Of a stretch of DNA of 64,000 nt, positions 44,073-56,583 are shown piece after piece; positions within the stretch are counted from its first letter, which is position 1; the number at the start of each line of letters is the position of its first letter. The position numbers and the translations under genes were made by a program. This DNA is from Roridomyces roridus (lineage: Eukaryota; Basidiomycota; Agaricomycetes; Agaricales; Mycenaceae): the NCBI GenBank assembly GCA_029378245.1, contig JARKIF010000015.1:1054001-1118000 (forward strand), in the 5' to 3' direction. Under the pieces are notes generated by a model. The model saw nothing but the letters and a program-made list of their open reading frames with translations. It did not search any database and was not told where the DNA came from.

Positions 44073-46304
44073 ATGTCTTCTGAAACTCTTCAACTGTCTT
44101 CGGCTTCTGACTGGATGCCCTTCCGATTGGCTGTTCAAAATGAACTGCGCCGGGAAGGTGTTTTCACTATTCTGGAGAAAGTCATCACTGCTCCCTCTGG
44201 CGCAGATGCCTTGGTTTCTCTTGCAGCCTCCACTCCTATTCCTGGAACTCCTGGGTCTGTAGTTCCTCCCCATACAGGTCCTTTGCGTGATGCTCCAGAG
44301 GAACGCAACAGCCGGGCAGTTGGCATTATCAACAAATACCTAGCTCCAGAACTGCAGCTCGAATATATGGAGGAATCCTCTGCTGGTCTCCTCTGGGTCA
44401 CACTCCGCACACGTTTTGAGGAGGACAATCCCGCTGAAATGGCCATGTCCGTTCTTGCCCAGCTGTTTGGCACAAAATTTGTAGCTGAACAGGACAAGAC
44501 CCCAGAGAAGAAACAGATCGAGGATCATATCCGGATTGTCAAAGGCCACCTTGACCGGCTCCTCAGACTCAAATATCCCCTATCCCAGGATCTGCAGCCA
44601 CTTGTGTTGCTCAACACGTTCCCTGATCATATCTATTGGGCTGGCATCAGAGGAAACATTGTGTCCTCTCTGGGTACAGGAATCACTTGGGACAAAGTTC
44701 GCTCCCGGCTTATAGCCATTGGAGCTAATCCCACACCTGGTGAATCTGGGGATGAAGCTGCTCTGGCTTCAGCTGCCTCCAAGTCTGGCAAGGACAAAGT
44801 GGGCCGTGAGCGTAAAAAATTCTGTCTTCTCCATAAACAGAATGCTACACATACCACGGAGGAATGCCGGAGTATGATACAGATGGTACAGAATTCCAAG
44901 CAGAACCAAGCTCCATCTGCTAAAGGTCGCAAAGGTCGCAAAAATACTGCAAACCCAGCTGCATTGGACTCTGACTCTGAAGAGGAGGATCATGCTGATT
45001 TAGCTGTAGAATATTCTGTTTCTTCCAAATCCTATGCTGCTATGTCCGCTTATATCTCGTGGGACTCTGAGAAAGCTAAATATGTGATAATCATGGACTC
45101 TGGTGCATCCACCACTATGACACCTCACCTCGATTGGTTTGAAACTGGCACTTACAAGGTCTTGGATCCAACACGGCGCGTACGCTTGGGAGACAACTCA
45201 TTCTGTGACGCCATTGGCACTGGAATCATCAGATTATCTTGCAAAACCAAGGACGGAACCACTGATGTTTCGTTGAAAGCTTTGCATATTCCAACCTTTG
45301 GTTTAACTCTTGTCTCAGTCCCACGTATTGCCAGAAAAGGCTACAAGTGCATTTTTGAAGGTGATCAGTGCGTAGTTCGTGACACCAATCGCAGACGGAT
45401 GATTGAGGCTAAATATCAACGCGGCCTCTACCACATCTCGGCAGTAGCTCTGAGCTCAGACCCCAAAGCACTATTTGCCATGGACATCAACCATTTGCAT
45501 CGCATTACTGGACACACCAATTTCCAATACCTACAGAGGATGTACAGAAAGGGTCAACTGGGTGATATAACATCACTAACAGGATCACCCAAATTCTGTG
45601 AACCTTGTGCAGTTGGAAAAATGAAGAAATTGCCTTTCACAGATAGTAAATCCCAACCTCGTGGACCTCTTGACATTGTATCTTCAGATGTTGGTGGTCC
45701 AGTGACACCGGAAGGTCCTGGTGGTGCAAAATATTGGATAACAGTGACTGACCATTGGTCTCATTTTGTATGGGTCCTGTTTGCAAAGAAGAAATCTGGT
45801 GTCTACCGGCTGCTCAAGGAACTGCGAAAAGATCTTGAGAAGTTGTTCCATACTCACATTGGACACTGGGAGTTTTGCTCAGGTTGGACCAGATTTTTTC
45901 GCACTGATGGTGGTGGTGAATATACCTCTGGAGAAATGGAGCTTGAATTCAAGAAGCAAGGAATCATTCATGAGACAACTGCTCCATATACACCTGAGCA
46001 GGATGGTCTCGCTGAGCGGTTAAACTACACCATGGTGACCCGTGCAACTACCATGCTGATTGACTCTCACCTACCTCGCCGATTCTGGACATATGCTCTG
46101 AAGGCAGCTATCTATACTCTAAATAGAACACCAACTTCAGCGAGAGGTTACCGCATACCATATGAAATCCTATTTGATCGCCCAGCAGATATTCGCCACT
46201 TGCATGTTTTTGGGTGCAAAGCCTACCCCTGGATTCCAGAGGAAAAATGCCGGAAACAGAAATTTGGGGACAAAGCAAAGTACTGCATCTTCATTGGATA
46301 CTGA
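44073..46304 (+). pseudogene. Copia gag, protease and integrase (ends at an in-frame stop)
   Basis: 743-residue frame. Gag occupies about 1-280 and includes a CX2HX5HX4C knuckle (CLLHKQNATHTTEEC). The protease active site is MDSGASTTM near residue 345. The GAG-pre-integrase region has HRITGHTNF and CEPCAVGKMKK. The integrase core has SSDVGGP, RTDGGGEY and DGLAERLNYT. The frame stops at TGA after CIFIGY; a serine codon is expected in related elements, so this looks like a point mutation, followed at once by a deletion and shift into the frame of 46306-47723. Confidence 0.9.
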
Positions 46305-46305
46305 G

Positions 46306-47723
46306 AGCACAGCAAATCCTATGACTTACTCCAAGCATGTAAAGTTTGATGAGACTCCCTATGTGCCTCGGGAAATTCCTCAGGTCGAATCCCAAGTTAC
46401 ATCTCGAAAGGATTTCGAACAGGTTTCCCAAAACATCCGTAAAAGTGTCCGTCCTTACTACGATGAAGATGACGATGATGTGGTTCCTCAGACTACAGGA
46501 ACAACCCAGATTTCTGCAGGCATTCCAGGTTCAGTGGGGGGCAATTCAACGCCCACAGGCATACCAGATTCAGTGGGGGATCAAATTCCTACATCTGCAG
46601 CACCAGAAATATCCCATCCGTCAGACCATAATGTACCACCACTACGCAGGGTTGGAGGTGCTCGAACTGAGCCAACGCGCCGTTCAACACGCACTCATAC
46701 TCCTGCTGAACATCCAAATGCAGCTTATCAAAAGACTGCAACGGCTCAGCAAAGCCAAAGCAAGGCTCAAAGACAAGCTGAAATAGCTGATCGTAAAGCC
46801 AGGCAAGATGCACTCTCAGATGCAGAAAGCCAAACTCCCTCAGACGAAGATTCTCAAACCACTGAAGAAGCTATTCTACTGGCCAGTTGGGAAGATGTAA
46901 TCGCTGAAGCATATGCTACCCAGTCTGATCTTGATCCAAGCACCTGGCAAGAGGCAATGAATGGCCCAAATGCTGAACAGTGGATGGATGGACTCAGGGA
47001 AGAGTTAGCAGCTTTCGACGCAAATGATGTCTATGAAGTTGTACCCATTCCTGAAGGGGTCAAACCAATCAGATCCAAAGTTGTTCTAAAAGTCAAACCA
47101 GATGAAACTGGCAGCTACTCGCAACCACGCTACAAAGTTCGTATTGTTGCTAGAGGTGATACACAAAGAGAAGGAATTGACTACAAGGAAGTTTTCTCTC
47201 CAACCGCCAACCTTGAGTCAATCCGAATCATCTGTGCTCTTGCTGCCAAGTACAATCTTGAACTTGAACAAATGGATGTCTCCACTGCATATCTCAATGG
47301 TGAACTCAAAGAGGAAATCTTCATGCTACCTCCGAATTGTGTTGAAATTCCAGAAGGTCATTGCTGGCGCTTAAAACGGTCCCTCTATGGCTTGAGGCAA
47401 GCTAGGAGAACCTGGAACAGGACACTTGATGCAAAGCTCATGAAGTTGGGTTTCCACCGTCTCAACTCAGAGTCATGCCTCTATGTGTACAAGCATGGAA
47501 AACAGACATGCTTCCTGGTTGTCTATGTTGATGATTTATTACTCGCAACTACGTCTCCGCAGTTCTCCAAGAAAATCAAAGAAATGCTTGCTTCCAGCTT
47601 CAAGATGCGAGATCTTGGTCCTGCAAAATACCTTCTAGGAATTGAGATCATCCGTGACCGGAAAAAGCGAACCATATCCCTTAGCCAGCGTCAATACATT
47701 GACAAGGTCCTTGCCCGCTACGG
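46306..47723 (+). pseudogene. Copia linker and reverse transcriptase (5' part of RT-RH), in a shifted frame
   Basis: Continues pol in another frame from about 46306. A long acidic/serine-rich linker is followed by reverse transcriptase with EQMDVSTAYLNGELKEEIFM, SLYGLRQARRTWNRTL and VVYVDDLLLATTSP. Homology breaks off after YIDKVLARYG at 47723, where the insertion begins. Confidence 0.88.
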
Positions 47724-49214
47724 TGATGTATGTGCTCTAAACCTACTATAGAAATCAACCAACTCGAAACAACAAGACTAGATGAGTCTCGATACAGACG
47801 AATCTATATCTAAACAACCCAATCACGAAGCTCCGGGGCGAGTGACAACTATATTGACAGCAGGCAAAGGCGAGTATAAGTCCCTAGTACAGGGCCTTAT
47901 GAAAGGTTGTAGGGAATACTGTAATATTGTCTCGATATGAGTGGTCGAGTTTTGTATTGCGAATCAAGATCCTTGATATGAACCAAGAATGACAATTCTA
48001 AAGCGTTTTTGTAGATTTTAAGCTTCTCAGCTGAACACAAAAGATGTATAAAGGTTTGGCTAAAAGCCGGGTTGCACAAAGCAAGGTATTTGGGTCTCTC
48101 GATCCCTTTTACACTGGTATCCAAAGAACGCAGCGACCGATACTACATGGATTTCGTAGTCTCCAACAATTCCTGAACCAATTCCTGACACTGAACACAC
48201 AACCAGACCCTAACTGACACACAAACCGTACCAAGCCGTAGCAAGCCTTCCAAAGCTGCCACTGAGCTGAAACCCTAATCACAATCCAACTTGCACTCGA
48301 ACCAAACTATGCTTCAAACTCGATTCACACAACGGGAGCCAACAAAACAACAATTTAGATTTTCAAGGACGATTGCTTATTCTACGCAATGCACCTTCGA
48401 AAGCCTCGGACAAATCCCGTAGTCGCAGCTGGTAGCTTGCTAGTGGGGGAAGTATCCGCTGCCCTCTTGGGTAACACTCTATCTACTTTATACATGTCCG
48501 GGAATCATATGATAGTACAAACGAATGGCGCAATAATGATGAATCTCCCACGTATCCTGAATAGAAACGACCTGATTGGCTGATCTGGCACTGGTGCTCA
48601 GTCAGCCAGAGCGCCAAGCCATGATTCAGCATGTTATCTCGTGATTCCATCGCTGATCCATGACTCGCACAGTTTGGATATCTTGTATCCCTTCTTCCCC
48701 TCCAGAGTATGGCCTCAAAACGTACTCCCACGTGTTGTAGGTTTCGATCGATACCCATATCTCCCACTCTTGGTCTCGGATACCAGCAGATACTTGACCA
48801 AAAGTCCGTATCCAAGCCGGAATCCACTTGTTCCGACAGGTGATGGCTACTACGTCACTTCCATCGGACCCGTCTCGGCGGTCTGCTCATGTTTCAGGTC
48901 ATTCAGCCGAACCTCCGAATTGCACTTGCACCAAGGTTCGAACTGCTGACAATCGTACAACGGTTAAGAACTGTTTAATTGGTGTATCCCATTGGTAAGG
49001 CAGGTATCCACACCTCCTACATGTTTCGGAGTAAGTCCATCAGTCGTATCCAGGTAAATACCCTTCAACCTGTATAGTACTCTAAAGTATCCACCGTACT
49101 GACTGTCTCTGGGCTCGACATCAGCTCTCGTATTGAGATCATATAGTATGGAAACCACATCTGAAATCGTGCAAAATACGTGTTTTCAAGGGCAGTCAAA
49201 TTCCATGCTCATCA
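47724..49214. mobile_element. Insertion of about 1.5 kb inside copia copy 2
   Basis: The pol sequence is interrupted between LARYG and GMSDCKPVFTP. The insert starts TGATG and ends CATCA, a 5-bp inversion. It has no recognisable coding sequence and no exact target duplication (ACGG before, ATGG after). A degenerate solo LTR is possible; class unknown. Confidence 0.6.
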
Positions 49215-50038
49215 ATGGCATGTCTGATTGCAAACCAGTCTTTACTCCCATGGCAGTTGGATCCCACCTTACCACTGAAGACCCAGAGGATGACCAGGTC
49301 ATACCAGCGATGCAACTTGCAACTGGTGGACCAGAAGTCCAATATTCTGGTGTTGTTGGATCTACAATGTATGCCATGCGAGGGACAAGACCAGATATTG
49401 CACATACTGTTGGAGTACTTGGTCGTTACAGTGCAAATCCCAAGAAAAACCACTGGGCTGCAGCCAAACGACTGCTCCGATACTTGAAGGGCACTCGTGA
49501 CTGGGCCTTGCATTACAATGGTGCTGACATGGGCATGGATATGACTTTCTATGGATACAGTGATGCCGACTGGAATGGAGATAAAGATACCTCAAAATCA
49601 ACTTCAGGATATGTTTTCATCTCAAACAGTGGAGCAATTGGATGGTCAAGCCGCCGCCAGTCTGTGGTGGCTCTTTCCTCTACTGAGAGTGAATACATTG
49701 GGCTAGCAAATGCTGGACAACATCTAGCGTGGCTTCGTTCATTCTTTGAAGAGCTTGGTCAACCACAGAAAGACGCAACAGAGTTACGCTGTGACAACCG
49801 AGCCGCTATCATACTCTGCAATGAACCACAGTTCCGAGCACGGACTCAGCATATTCAGCGCAAATATCATTATGTGCGAGATGACCTGGTCCGACAAGGA
49901 GAGTGTGTAGTCTTATGGTATCCAACAGATGAGATGGTGGCAGATATATTCACAAAAGCTCTACCACATGAGAAACACATGAAGTTCTGTCTTGCTATGG
50001 GACTACGGCCTGGGTCGAGTGGGGGTGTCAATAAATGA
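49215..50038 (+). pseudogene. Copia RT tail and RNase H
   Basis: Resumes pol after the insertion: MSDCKPVFTPMAVGSHL, MRGTRPDIAHTVGVLGRYSA, then RNase H with YSDADWNGD, LSSTESEYIGL and LRCDNRAAI, and the terminal MVADIFTKALPHEKH. The frame is open to its natural stop just before the 3' LTR. Confidence 0.9.
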
Positions 50039-50324
50039 TGATCTTCCGCCCGGGCCTCCGTTGACAGTTCCCATCTCTTCTTAGATTCATACCACACTCT
50101 ACGTATATATACTGCTCATGCTCGCATCTCACCCTCAGTCTTTTATCCCACATTGCGGGTGAACTGAGGGTGAGCACAGCCTTTCACTTTATATATTTTA
50201 TTTACTTACTTGTATCGTAGTACGCGCTATTCACGCTATTACAGGTGATTAATATATCAGTCTTTTATCCCACATTGCGGGTGAACTGAGGTACGCGCTC
50301 TTCGCGCTATTACAGATCTTGACA
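50026..50324 (+). repeat. 3' LTR of copia copy 2
   Basis: Partner of 43651-43949; preceded by the purine-rich tract GAGTGGGGG at 50017-50025. Confidence 0.95.
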
Positions 50325-51639
50325 CCGAGCAGTGAGCACTGAACATAGACGAGGTCTGGGCACTTTGACGGCTCACCCACTCCGTTTTGAGTCGTATAGG
50401 ATGCCCAGGCCTCGCAGCAGGTATTTAAGACCCAGGAATCGTCTCCATTATCCATTGACTCGTCGACCCACATCTTTCTCTGCGCTCCCGATGTCTGCTT
50501 CCCCCGGGTGCGCCCAAAGCCCCGACGGCTCTCTGAAAGACGCCGCCGACATTCCGTGGTTCAACGACCGCGACGACGCCAATCCCCTCACGGCCTCTGG
50601 ATCATCCACTGCCGCTCCCTCGTCCCCCATTCCCATGCACCCCATCTTCACTGGACAGCCCCCGTTTCGCAAAATTGCTGGAGTCCGCCATACCTCTCCT
50701 CGCCGGCACTCCCTTCGCCGTAATCCTCGCCCCTCCGCTCGTGTCACCGACCCCGACAATGCTGAGGCATCGGCTTCTACTTCCAAGCGCAAGGCCCCCG
50801 CCAGCCGGACCGTTTGAATATGTCGACGCTGCGGGTGGGGACGGCGCCGAGACCTCGGACGCTCCGGAGGCTGCTGAGCCCGGCGACGATGATGCGATGA
50901 TGGATGGCCTGTCGGGTGATGAGGATGTTGAGGATGCCGCCGCAACCGCCAAGTACGAGGAACTCAAGGCGATGGGCGATGCTGATCATGCCCATTCTCA
51001 AGTACGTGTCTTCCTTTGCATGTTTATTATTACTGACAAGTGGTGTAGGCCAGCTCCGGGCGCAGTCGATCCGCCGCCACAAACGATCTCTGCACCGTCT
51101 TCAAGGGAGTCGACCAGGCGAAGAACACAGTCACCGGCAAGATTGGTAAGGGCTACAAGTGCCTCATTTGCAAGTGCGTCACTCTTTCCAATCCTATACT
51201 TGTGTCTAATCACATTACCGCCTTTCAGGTCTATCCTCGGCGGAAGTGTCACCACCTTGCGTCTCCACATTGCTCGGTAAGCTGATCTACTTGACTCCTC
51301 ACTCGCTTTGACACCCCTATAGCCAGGAAGGCCATTTTGAAGTCTATCAGTCCCGTTGCGCCGCACTGGGCATTGAGACGAACAGCCGAGCTGACCCCAA
51401 GTCCTCAAAGGATAAGAGGTCGGTCTCTGATCACACTCCATGTTGTTTTCGCTGACTATTACACCCAGCGTCCAAGGTACCTTATACGATGTTGTGGTCT
51501 CGACGCCTCGGCCACCTGCATTTACCACGGAGGGTTTGATGGACTACGTAGTGGAGATGATTGTTTCGAACGATTATGTGTGTCCCCAAGTCTCATTCAA
51601 ACATCATCTCACACTCCTCCTCAGCCTACATAGGCCTAC

Positions 51640-52005
51640 AGGTCATGACCTTCAGCGGTACTAGGCCCTACCTAGGCCCTATTGATACCATCAAACCGGA
51701 TCAAACGCCGCCGAAGCCTCTTCACCTCCTCCGATGGGGCCCCAGTGGGCACACGGACATGGTCTGCAAGCTCAGGGAGCCCATCCATGTCCATGGAAAG
51801 CTGAAAGATTGAAGAGTGCTGTGGAAATGAACCAACCAAGAACCAACCACTGGTGTTTGTGGTGTTCGGAGTATTTCCTTTTTGGGAAATAGGGCCTATG
51901 CTGGAGGCCCTATTATAGGGCCATAGGGCCTAATAGGGCCTAATAGGGCCCTATCGGTCGGCGGGGGTCGAAATAGGGCCCCTATGGCCATCACTGGTCA
52001 AAACG
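51640..52005. repeat. TAGGGCC-rich repeat segment within the hAT relic
   Basis: TAGGCCCTACCTAGGCCCTA near 51662 and a run of TAGGGCC units at 51888-51985 suggest an inserted short element with subterminal repeats. Ends and target duplication are not certain. Confidence 0.5.
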
Positions 52006-53253
52006 CTTTCTGCCAAGATTCGCTCATTGCTTCGCCAAGCAACTGACAACGGCGAGCTAGATGACGGCGAGGTTCAGTCCATCATCTCTGCGCTCGGTGG
52101 TGGTGAGGAAGATGATGATTCATCCACTTCAACTGAAGACTCTCCCTGGACTCCTGGTGATGCTGTCGGCAAATTACTTGCTCTCATTAAGCAGGTAAGA
52201 GTCCTTCTTGTCTGTTTCTCCGCTTTCTGACTATGTACATCATATAGATTTGTGCGTCTCCCCAGGCACGCGACTTCTTCATGGGCTGCTGCACCCGTTC
52301 CGGGGTCCCAGTTCTCCAGCTTCTACTCTGGGTGGTAACTCGGTGGGCCTCCCTGTACAAGTGCCTCAATTGTACTTTGGTTGTTCAGAAGGTACGTGTG
52401 GTACATTTGGCGCATCTCCCACTAAACATTTCTTTCATCTAGGCCATCAATCTATTCTGTCAACTCGCTGATGATAGTGACGAGGTGCCCGACCTCAGAA
52501 ATAAGTATTACCACGACTTTGCCTTGACAAAACTGGAGTGGGAGAAGATCAAACACATCCACGAGGCGCTACGTGTACGATGCCCTCTTCTGTGTGCTGC
52601 TTCATTTGACCCAGGCTTGTTCCTAGGAGCCCGCAAATGTGACCCAAAGTTTCTCCTCCGAACGCCGCCCGACCGTCGCTCGCATCATTCCGACACTCGA
52701 CTTTCTCATCCAGCGCTGGGAGTCCATGGCAACACAGGCGGCCTACGCCGAGATCAAGGATGCCCTTCTCGATGGTGTTGCAAGTCTGAACAAGTGGTAT
52801 CGTTGTGTCGACACCACGTCTTCCGCTTATTTCATCTGCCTCGGTGAGCGGTTCCAGGGTGTGTTGGTTCTTTTACTAACATTGGCTCAGTTCTCGATCC
52901 AAACGTCAAGAACATCTATTTCAGCTCCGTTTGGACTGCGAAAGATTACAAGAACGGTATGGATGCTCTCGGTAAAGTTGTACGTTGTCTCCCCAATGAC
53001 AGCCAGTTTTTTCTTTCTGATGCACACAAAGTTCGACGAGTATTACGCCAAAGGTCAGGAGGAACTCGACTCGGACGTTGAGATGGTACCTGCGACGTCC
53101 ACACCCGTGACCCAAGCCCCGCTTGGACGGTATGGCAGTACTTTCCTTCTTCAGACTGTCTTGGCCACTCAAAAGCAAGCACTCGCCTTGGCCGACCCAC
53201 GGGAGGAACTCAACAAATATCTTGGCTCTCCCCCTGAGCCCACTGACGATGTT

Positions 53254-55518
53254 CACTGCATTCCGAGGGCTGGTAGGCACAGGGTCTGCCTAGTAGTGTA
53301 GGCAGAGGTAGACACACTTGAGATAAACTCAGCTGAGTTGCATGAGTATACCTGTGCCTACGTAGTCGTGGCTCAGTTCTGTGGTTGTACGCGCCCCCCG
53401 ACGTGTAAGACGGGCTCCAGCAAGGCCATGGTGAGTTGACAGAACATTGACAGAATACAAGACGCTCCTTCGCTTCGCTCCGGAAATCTTGTTATGGCGA
53501 TCCGAATTTTGAAACAATGAATTCCGACTACGTGCACATGAGGACTCCTACGTTGGAACCAATAACAAATGATCCATCCGAGGGAATTCTGTAAGTACGT
53601 GGGTAAACAGCAAATGGATTCGAAATGCAGACAGACCTGATAAGTAGCATCTCATGAGTATAACCGATGGCAGCGGTGTGCGTTCATGAGATTCCTGAGC
53701 GATCGGAGTCAATTGTCTTCCCTAGAAAAGCATTGAAGCACGAGAATTTTTCTGAAATGAATGCTGGTAAGCCAGCCACTGCGGTGTTGAAGATCCAATG
53801 ACGTCGCACCGAGGAATACATCTCCCGCCGCACGAGAGAGCCTAGGCAGTGGTAAAGTTGAGAATCTGATGGTCGGGATGTCGACGGGCGGCAAAAGGTC
53901 TACAGGGAAAGGTGGGCGAGACGTGGGCCGGGCGGGGATGAACCCAGTATGAATCTCGAGCTGCTAGAGCAAGACCGTGACGGAGAGTCGTGGTTTTTCC
54001 CATTCATTCCAGGGACATTCGAGAAAGCAATTGAATGTTGAATGTTGAACTTTGAGGACCCATGCAAGCGTGATAAGTAGCAGCACTGAGCAGCAGATTG
54101 TGGGCAGAGGGCAGAACAGATTTGAGGGAGGCCTGGGGATTCAGGCTGGAGAGAAGAGTAATGTTTGGGACGCTGGGGCGGATGTCATGGCCAGGTGTGC
54201 CTTTAAAGAACTTGAACGGAGGCTGTGGAGCTCCAAGCAGTCCAGCAGCCCGAGGACGCGTGTCCCCGCCAAGTTCACTGTCAGTCTGATAAGAACGGAT
54301 CTGGTCCGTAGGCTGAGCAATAACACGAGAGACGTGGACGGTGGCTGGCGCAGAGGGGGCTGAATTTGGCATAAATGCCACAGCTATCGGCAAGCATACG
54401 TAGCCTTGAGCCGTTGGTGAATGACCCGAAAAGCTGTTGAACAGTGGTTTCGATCGGGGAATGGAAGGCGATCTCGATGGCACTCGTGGGAGAAAAAGCA
54501 TGAGAGAGCTGTAGAGAAGGGATTGGGTCGACGGCAAGATGAGGGAGGAGACAAAAGGGGAATGCACAAACGGGGAAGGAACCAAACAAAGTCCAAAGAA
54601 TCGAGAGACATCTCGTTAAAGAACGGATAATGAGAAATGCGTTTGATATGCATCTGACTTGCCATGGGACCCATCACGGCGACCTGAACTCGGCGACATC
54701 CGAGGCACGACCAAAACGGTAGCGTTAGGCGTTGATGGCGCCTATTGATCAGGCCAGATTGCCGTGATCGTTGCGACACCTATCCATGAATGCTCGGCAT
54801 CAAATGCCAAGACTCGGGTTCAGCAGTGAGTGGCGGTTAGAAAACGGGTTAGGTTGGGTTCGGTTAGGTTGGGTTAGGATAGGTTGGGTGGTTGAAGGTT
54901 AGGTTGGTTAAAGTTAGGACCCAAGGGATGGTGTAAAAAACACGGGGGAGGGACTTGTGAAATTTCAGGCAGCCAGGGATGATTGCCGAGCATTTATGGA
55001 TAGGTTTTGTCACGTGCAATAGGCGTCGGACACGCCTAACGCTACCATTTTGGTATAGACTCGCGACATCCCGCTTTCTTCAGCTCGTCGTCACCTCCTC
55101 GCCAGGCCCCACTAGTCCAACCCTGATGGCTGGGATACCTTCCGATACTCCGAACCTCAACAGCAAGAACATTTTCTGGCAGCGCGACGACGACGCCGAA
55201 GATCAGCTCGCACCGGCGCAAATCATGAATTAACTTTCAAGATTCACACAGGCGACATGTGTCAATTAAGTATGGCTCGGTGGTCGAGGCGCGGGCGGTT
55301 GGGGAGGTTGGATGAGGAAGCCAGAGGGAGACACAGCTGGCACTTGGGTGCCGACCGATGTAGGCACAGTGTAGGCAGAGGGTAGGCACAGCTAGGCAGA
55401 GTTTCGACGAACTCACCTAGGCACAGCCCAAAATGGTGTGCCTAATGGGGTAGGCACACGTAGGCACACGTGGGCACAGCTACACACAGCCTTGCCTACA
55501 CGGGTGCGGAATGCAGTG
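53254..55518. mobile_element. CACTA-like non-autonomous element (2,265 bp) splitting the hAT relic
   Basis: Ends are CACTGCATTCCG and its complement CGGAATGCAGTG. A 3-bp duplication GTT flanks it (53251-53253 and 55519-55521). Removing it and one GTT restores the reading DDVVRYWG. Subterminal TAGGCACAG/TAGGCAGAG repeats cluster at both ends (53270-53315 and 55360-55495). CACT(A/G) ends with 3-bp duplications and subterminal repeats are the marks of the CACTA (EnSpm) superfamily. No transposase inside. Confidence 0.87.
54690..55075. repeat. Nested inverted repeat with telomere-like TTAGG core
   Basis: About 54695-54810 recurs inverted at about 54970-55070 (GGTAGCGTTAGGCGT; CCTATCCATGAATGCTCGGC against GCCGAGCATTTATGGATAGG). 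The loop at 54840-54920 is a degenerate run of GGTTAGGTTGG units. Probably an element nested in the CACTA-like one. Confidence 0.7.
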
Positions 55519-55784
55519 GTTGTTCGCTACTGGGGCGTGAGTCACTTTTTTTATTTACTCATGTCCAGATTTATCATTTCTTAGCATTTCACTTCTTGCC
55601 TAACCCTTCGCCGAATGGCGCTCGACTATCTGCCCATCCAGGGTTTCTCCACCATCTCGGAGCGTGCGTTTTCCAGTGCGAGTCTGATTGGTACTAAACG
55701 CCGCAATCGGCTCAGCCCCAAGACCTTTGAGTGCATTCAACTTCTCAAGAGCGGGTATCGTTGTGGTCGCATCTAGTGATCGTC

Positions 55785-55930
55785 ACGGGTCACCCGTGGG
55801 TATTAGCGCGATGACCCGTACCCATACCCGCCAAAACCCGTACCCGCAATCGTGGGTACGGGTCTGGCGGCGGGTTGGCGGGTGTCCCGTGGCCTGTGGT
55901 ACCCGCGGAGGATTTTTGACCTGTTGGCAG
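55785..55930. repeat. GTACCC/GGGTAC-rich segment
   Basis: Follows the hAT transposase stop; dense ACCCGTACCC and GGGTACGGGT motifs in both orientations. Likely the right subterminal region of the hAT element. Confidence 0.55.
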
Positions 55931-56207
55931 GCTTAGGTGGTGAAATTGTCCATCAAGTACTGAAATATGCTTACAGGACGCATAAATTTGCATCGGAACT
56001 AACGGGAAGTGGGCACAATTGAATGCCGACTTTGATCAACTGCCCGTGATGTATCCTAGATCAAGTGGCAGCATGACGGCAGCTCACCGGCAGTGTCACC
56101 CATGTCGGTTTTTACCCTTCCAAACAGTCTTTGTCTTCCCTATGCTCGTGGACGGCATAAGACGGCATATGCGGCGGTATCTGGCCTGTTCCCACGGGTT
56201 GCGGCGA

Positions 56208-56583
56208 ACGCCGAACTGAACTTTTCGAACCTGAACTTCGGGTTCAGGTTCAAGGTTCGCAAGAATTCCGAACCGAACCTGACTGTTAGCCGCCCTTGAT
56301 GCGGCCATCACAAATGGCCCATTTTGACTCGCTGTTTCGGACTTGGGAAGAAATCCGGAGAAATCCGATGATGTGCTAATATATTTGACACATTTCTGTT
56401 CATAAATCATACCAGATCATACCCGGTTCAAACGCGTTCGGCATGTCCAGGGATTCGATGAACCTTGAACTGAACTTCAGGTTCAGGTTCAGGTATTTTC
56501 GGTACTTCGAACCTGAACTTCACGTTCAGTTCGGTTCAGTTCGAGTTCGAACCATTTGGTTGAACCGGACTTTGACAACACTA
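56208..56583 (-). mobile_element. Short element with GTTCAGGTT repeats, inverted copy of 43057-43358
   Basis: 56282-56583 is the reverse complement of the 43057-43358 repeat. On its other side this copy continues to a second block of GAACCTGAAC repeats (56208-56281), so it is the more complete copy. Likely a non-autonomous hAT-type element; target duplication not established. Confidence 0.8.

Larger units (their letters stand above)
43651..50324 (+). mobile_element. Ty1/copia LTR retrotransposon (copy 2), degenerate
   Basis: LTRs of 299 bp (43651-43949 and 50026-50324) begin TGTCAA and end TTGACA and differ at about four positions. The target duplication is CCGAG (43646-43650 and 50325-50329). 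Each LTR holds an internal direct repeat (CAGTCTTTTATCCCACATTG...). The primer site at 43950 is the same as in copy 1. Pol is broken by a stop and deletion near 46302 and by a 1.5-kb insertion at about 47724-49214. It is older than copy 1 by LTR divergence and belongs to a different copia lineage (a CHHC rather than CCHC gag knuckle). Confidence 0.96.
50491..55778 (+). pseudogene. hAT-superfamily transposase relic
   Basis: Exon-like pieces in order: an N-terminal low-complexity region from ATG 50491; a BED-like segment (TNDLCTVFKGVDQAKNTVTG, YKCLICK, LGGSVTTLRLHIA, HFEVYQSRCAALGI; about 51049-51420); TPRPPAFTTEGLMDYVVEMI (51505-51575). A large central part is missing and replaced by repeat sequence (51640-52010). 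Then LVKTLSAKIRSLLRQATDNG (52005), VTRWASLYKC (52335), ALTKLEWEKIKHIHEAL (52520), WESMATQAAYAEIKDALLDG (52710) and a segment reaching EPTDDV (53250). A 2.3-kb element then splits the gene, after which VRYWG, DYLPIQGFSTISERAFSSAS and the end of the hAT C-terminal dimerisation region (RLSPKTFECIQLLKSGYR) run to TAG 55776-55778. Non-functional as it stands. Confidence 0.85.

Noticed and set aside
50448..50945. 165-residue minus-strand frame rich in Arg/His/Pro
   Set aside because: Shadow of the GC-rich plus-strand coding sequence at the start of the hAT relic.
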